Shown here piece after piece: positions 63,012 to 64,000 of a stretch of 64,000 nucleotides of DNA (positions are counted from its first letter, which is position 1; each line of letters begins with the position of its first letter). A program made the translations under genes and the position numbers. The DNA is from Nitrosomonas sp. sh817 (lineage in GTDB: Bacteria; Pseudomonadota; Gammaproteobacteria; Burkholderiales; Nitrosomonadaceae), in assembly GCF_030908545.1 (NCBI RefSeq), contig NZ_CP133083.1, positions 1,612,001 to 1,676,000 on the forward strand, written 5' to 3'. The notes under the pieces were generated by a model. The model did no database searches and was not told where the DNA came from. It saw nothing but the letters and a program-made list of their open reading frames with translations.

Positions 63012-63881
63012 TTAAGCTCTGCTTTTGGCGACAATATCCAAAATCAGTGGCGTCAATATCAACTCGATCGCCATACCCATTTTTCCGCCTGGAACGACAA
63101 TCGTATTGGGGCGGGACATGAACGAATCGTGAATCATTCTTAACAAGTAAGGGAAATCGGCCATTTCAGGATATCTGAAACGAATGACCACCAAGCTTTC
63201 ATCCAATGTCGGGATTTCCCTGGCAATAAACGGATTAGATGTGTCGACTGTCGGCACCCGTTGAAAATTGATATGCGTGCGGGAGAACTGCGGGGTAATG
63301 TAATGCACATAATCATGCATACGGCGCAGAATGGTATGCGTCACTGCTTCTGCCGAGTAACCGCGCGCACTGGTATCGCGATAAATTTTTTGAATCCACT
63401 CCAAGTTGACAATGGGCACAACACCGACCAGCAAATCGACATATTTTGCAACATCAGCGGTATCGCTCTTGGCGCCGCCATGCAGGCCTTCGTAAAACAG
63501 CAAATCGGAACCCGCCGGTATGGATGACCATGGCGTAAACGTTCCCGGTTTTTGCTGCCAAGGCGCGGCTTCTTCTTCGTTATGGAGATACAAGCGCTTT
63601 TGACCGGTTCCTTTTTCACCGTATTCCTTAAACAGCGCTTCCAGTTTCTCGAATTCGTTAGCTTCTGGTCCAAAGTGACTAATCGGACGCCCGTTATTTT
63701 TTTCTGATTCCGCCACGGCATGCTTCATCGCCTCGCGGTCGTATCGGTGGAAACTATCGCCTTCAATCACCACTGCATTCAGTTTCTCACGACGGAATAT
63801 ATGTTCAAAGCTGGTCTTTACCGTTGAGGTGCCTGCACCTGAAGATCCGGTAACGGCGATAACCGGGTGTTTTTGCGACAT
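63012..63881 (-). CDS. prkB: Phosphoribulokinase
   Basis: Phosphoribulokinase makes ribulose-1,5-bisphosphate from ribulose-5-phosphate and ATP, the substrate of Rubisco. This 289-residue octameric proteobacterial type has P-loop VTGSSGAGTSTV (about residues 9-20), IEGDSFHRYDR with the catalytic Asp, and LLFYEGLHGGAKSD. The C-terminal region SRPNTIVVPGGKMGMAIELI is characteristic. The ATG at 63881 has AGGAGA upstream. It implies a functional Calvin cycle; Rubisco is not in the window. It marks the organism as a likely chemolithoautotroph. Confidence 0.95.
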   Translation of the reverse strand: MSQKHPVIAVTGSSGAGTSTVKTSFEHIFRREKLNAVVIEGDSFHRYDREAMKHAVAESEKNNGRPISHFGPEANEFEKLEALFKEYGEKGTGQKRLYLHNEEEAAPWQQKPGTFTPWSSIPAGSDLLFYEGLHGGAKSDTADVAKYVDLLVGVVPIVNLEWIQKIYRDTSARGYSAEAVTHTILRRMHDYVHYITPQFSRTHINFQRVPTVDTSNPFIAREIPTLDESLVVIRFRYPEMADFPYLLRMIHDSFMSRPNTIVVPGGKMGMAIELILTPLILDIVAKSRA

Positions 63882-63913
63882 TCTAATTTTCTCCTAAAAA
63901 TATAATAATAAAA

Positions 63914-64000
63914 TTACCGGACCATATTAGCCTTCGATGGAAATTTTGCATCGCTATGATACTGTTTCTGTTGATAGTCAGCAGCCATGACTTGCTTCGT
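63914..64000 (-). CDS. 3' end of a further gene, product unknown
   Basis: A leftward frame is open from the right edge of the window to TAA at 63914-63916 and gives 28 residues ending in PSKANMVR. It lies 32 bases before prk on the same strand, with ordinary codon use, so it is probably the tail of the preceding gene. The product cannot be identified from this fragment. Confidence 0.45.
   Translation of the reverse strand, partial: TKQVMAADYQQKQYHSDAKFPSKANMVR

Noticed and set aside
1-64000. CRISPR array or rRNA operon
   Set aside because: No regularly spaced repeats and no rRNA-like sequence were seen on either strand.

Overview
The window looks like chromosome of a betaproteobacterium of the Nitrosomonas type. 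This is inferred from a proteobacterial phosphoribulokinase (Calvin cycle), a formate/nitrite-family channel, a flagellar set with MotC/MotD-type stators, and the rluC/rne and polA/DUF2782/thrB neighbourhoods; no ammonia-oxidation gene lies in the window, so the genus is not proven.\n\nLayout. 1-2446: end of ndk, a periplasmic rhodanese-like protein, a DUF3025 protein and an EI24-type membrane protein. 2654-11295: flagellar block. flgM-flgN read rightward from a well-matched sigma-28 promoter; flhB-flhA-flhF-flhG-fliA-motC-motD read leftward as a tightly packed, often overlapping series. 11487-15977: a penicillin-acylase-family hydrolase, then galU and galE. 16596-16671: tRNA-Lys(TTT), the site of an integrated element.\n\n16627-25430: an 8.8-kb genomic island bounded by exact 48-bp direct repeats of the tRNA-Lys 3' part. 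It carries a tyrosine integrase, an AlpA-like excisionase, a probable RstA-type replication initiator, two identical 594-bp IS200-like elements flanking an unrecognised 301-aa gene, and cargo: a VOC protein, an outer-membrane transporter-like barrel, a small lipoprotein and a LysR regulator. The native tRNA terminator now lies beyond the right repeat, and the element supplies a look-alike terminator next to the tRNA.\n\n25772-43075: housekeeping genes (M1 peptidase, ChaN-like protein, purL, bifunctional NAD(P)HX repair enzyme, nitrite/formate channel, hemW, an FtsX/ATPase ABC exporter pair with a divergent tesA-type esterase, rluC). A small AT-rich HicA-HicB toxin-antitoxin cassette with a third gene is inserted at 34823-35932. 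43076-51225: a long leader and rne, a 143-bp MITE-like element, polA, a LOG-family gene, a DUF2782 gene and thrB. 51272-63881: a BPSS1780-type membrane protein fused to a zinc-ribbon tail, a two-gene beta-oxidation operon, cupin and ArsC/Spx-like genes, an operon coding for a Tat-exported binding protein, a histidine kinase and a response regulator, uvrD, and phosphoribulokinase. The last 87 bases hold the end of one more gene.\n\nThe least explained parts are the tRNA-Lys island with its IS200-flanked unknown gene, the three-gene HicAB locus, the binding-protein/kinase/regulator operon, and the MITE-like element. All assignments come from reading the sequence; no database search was run.
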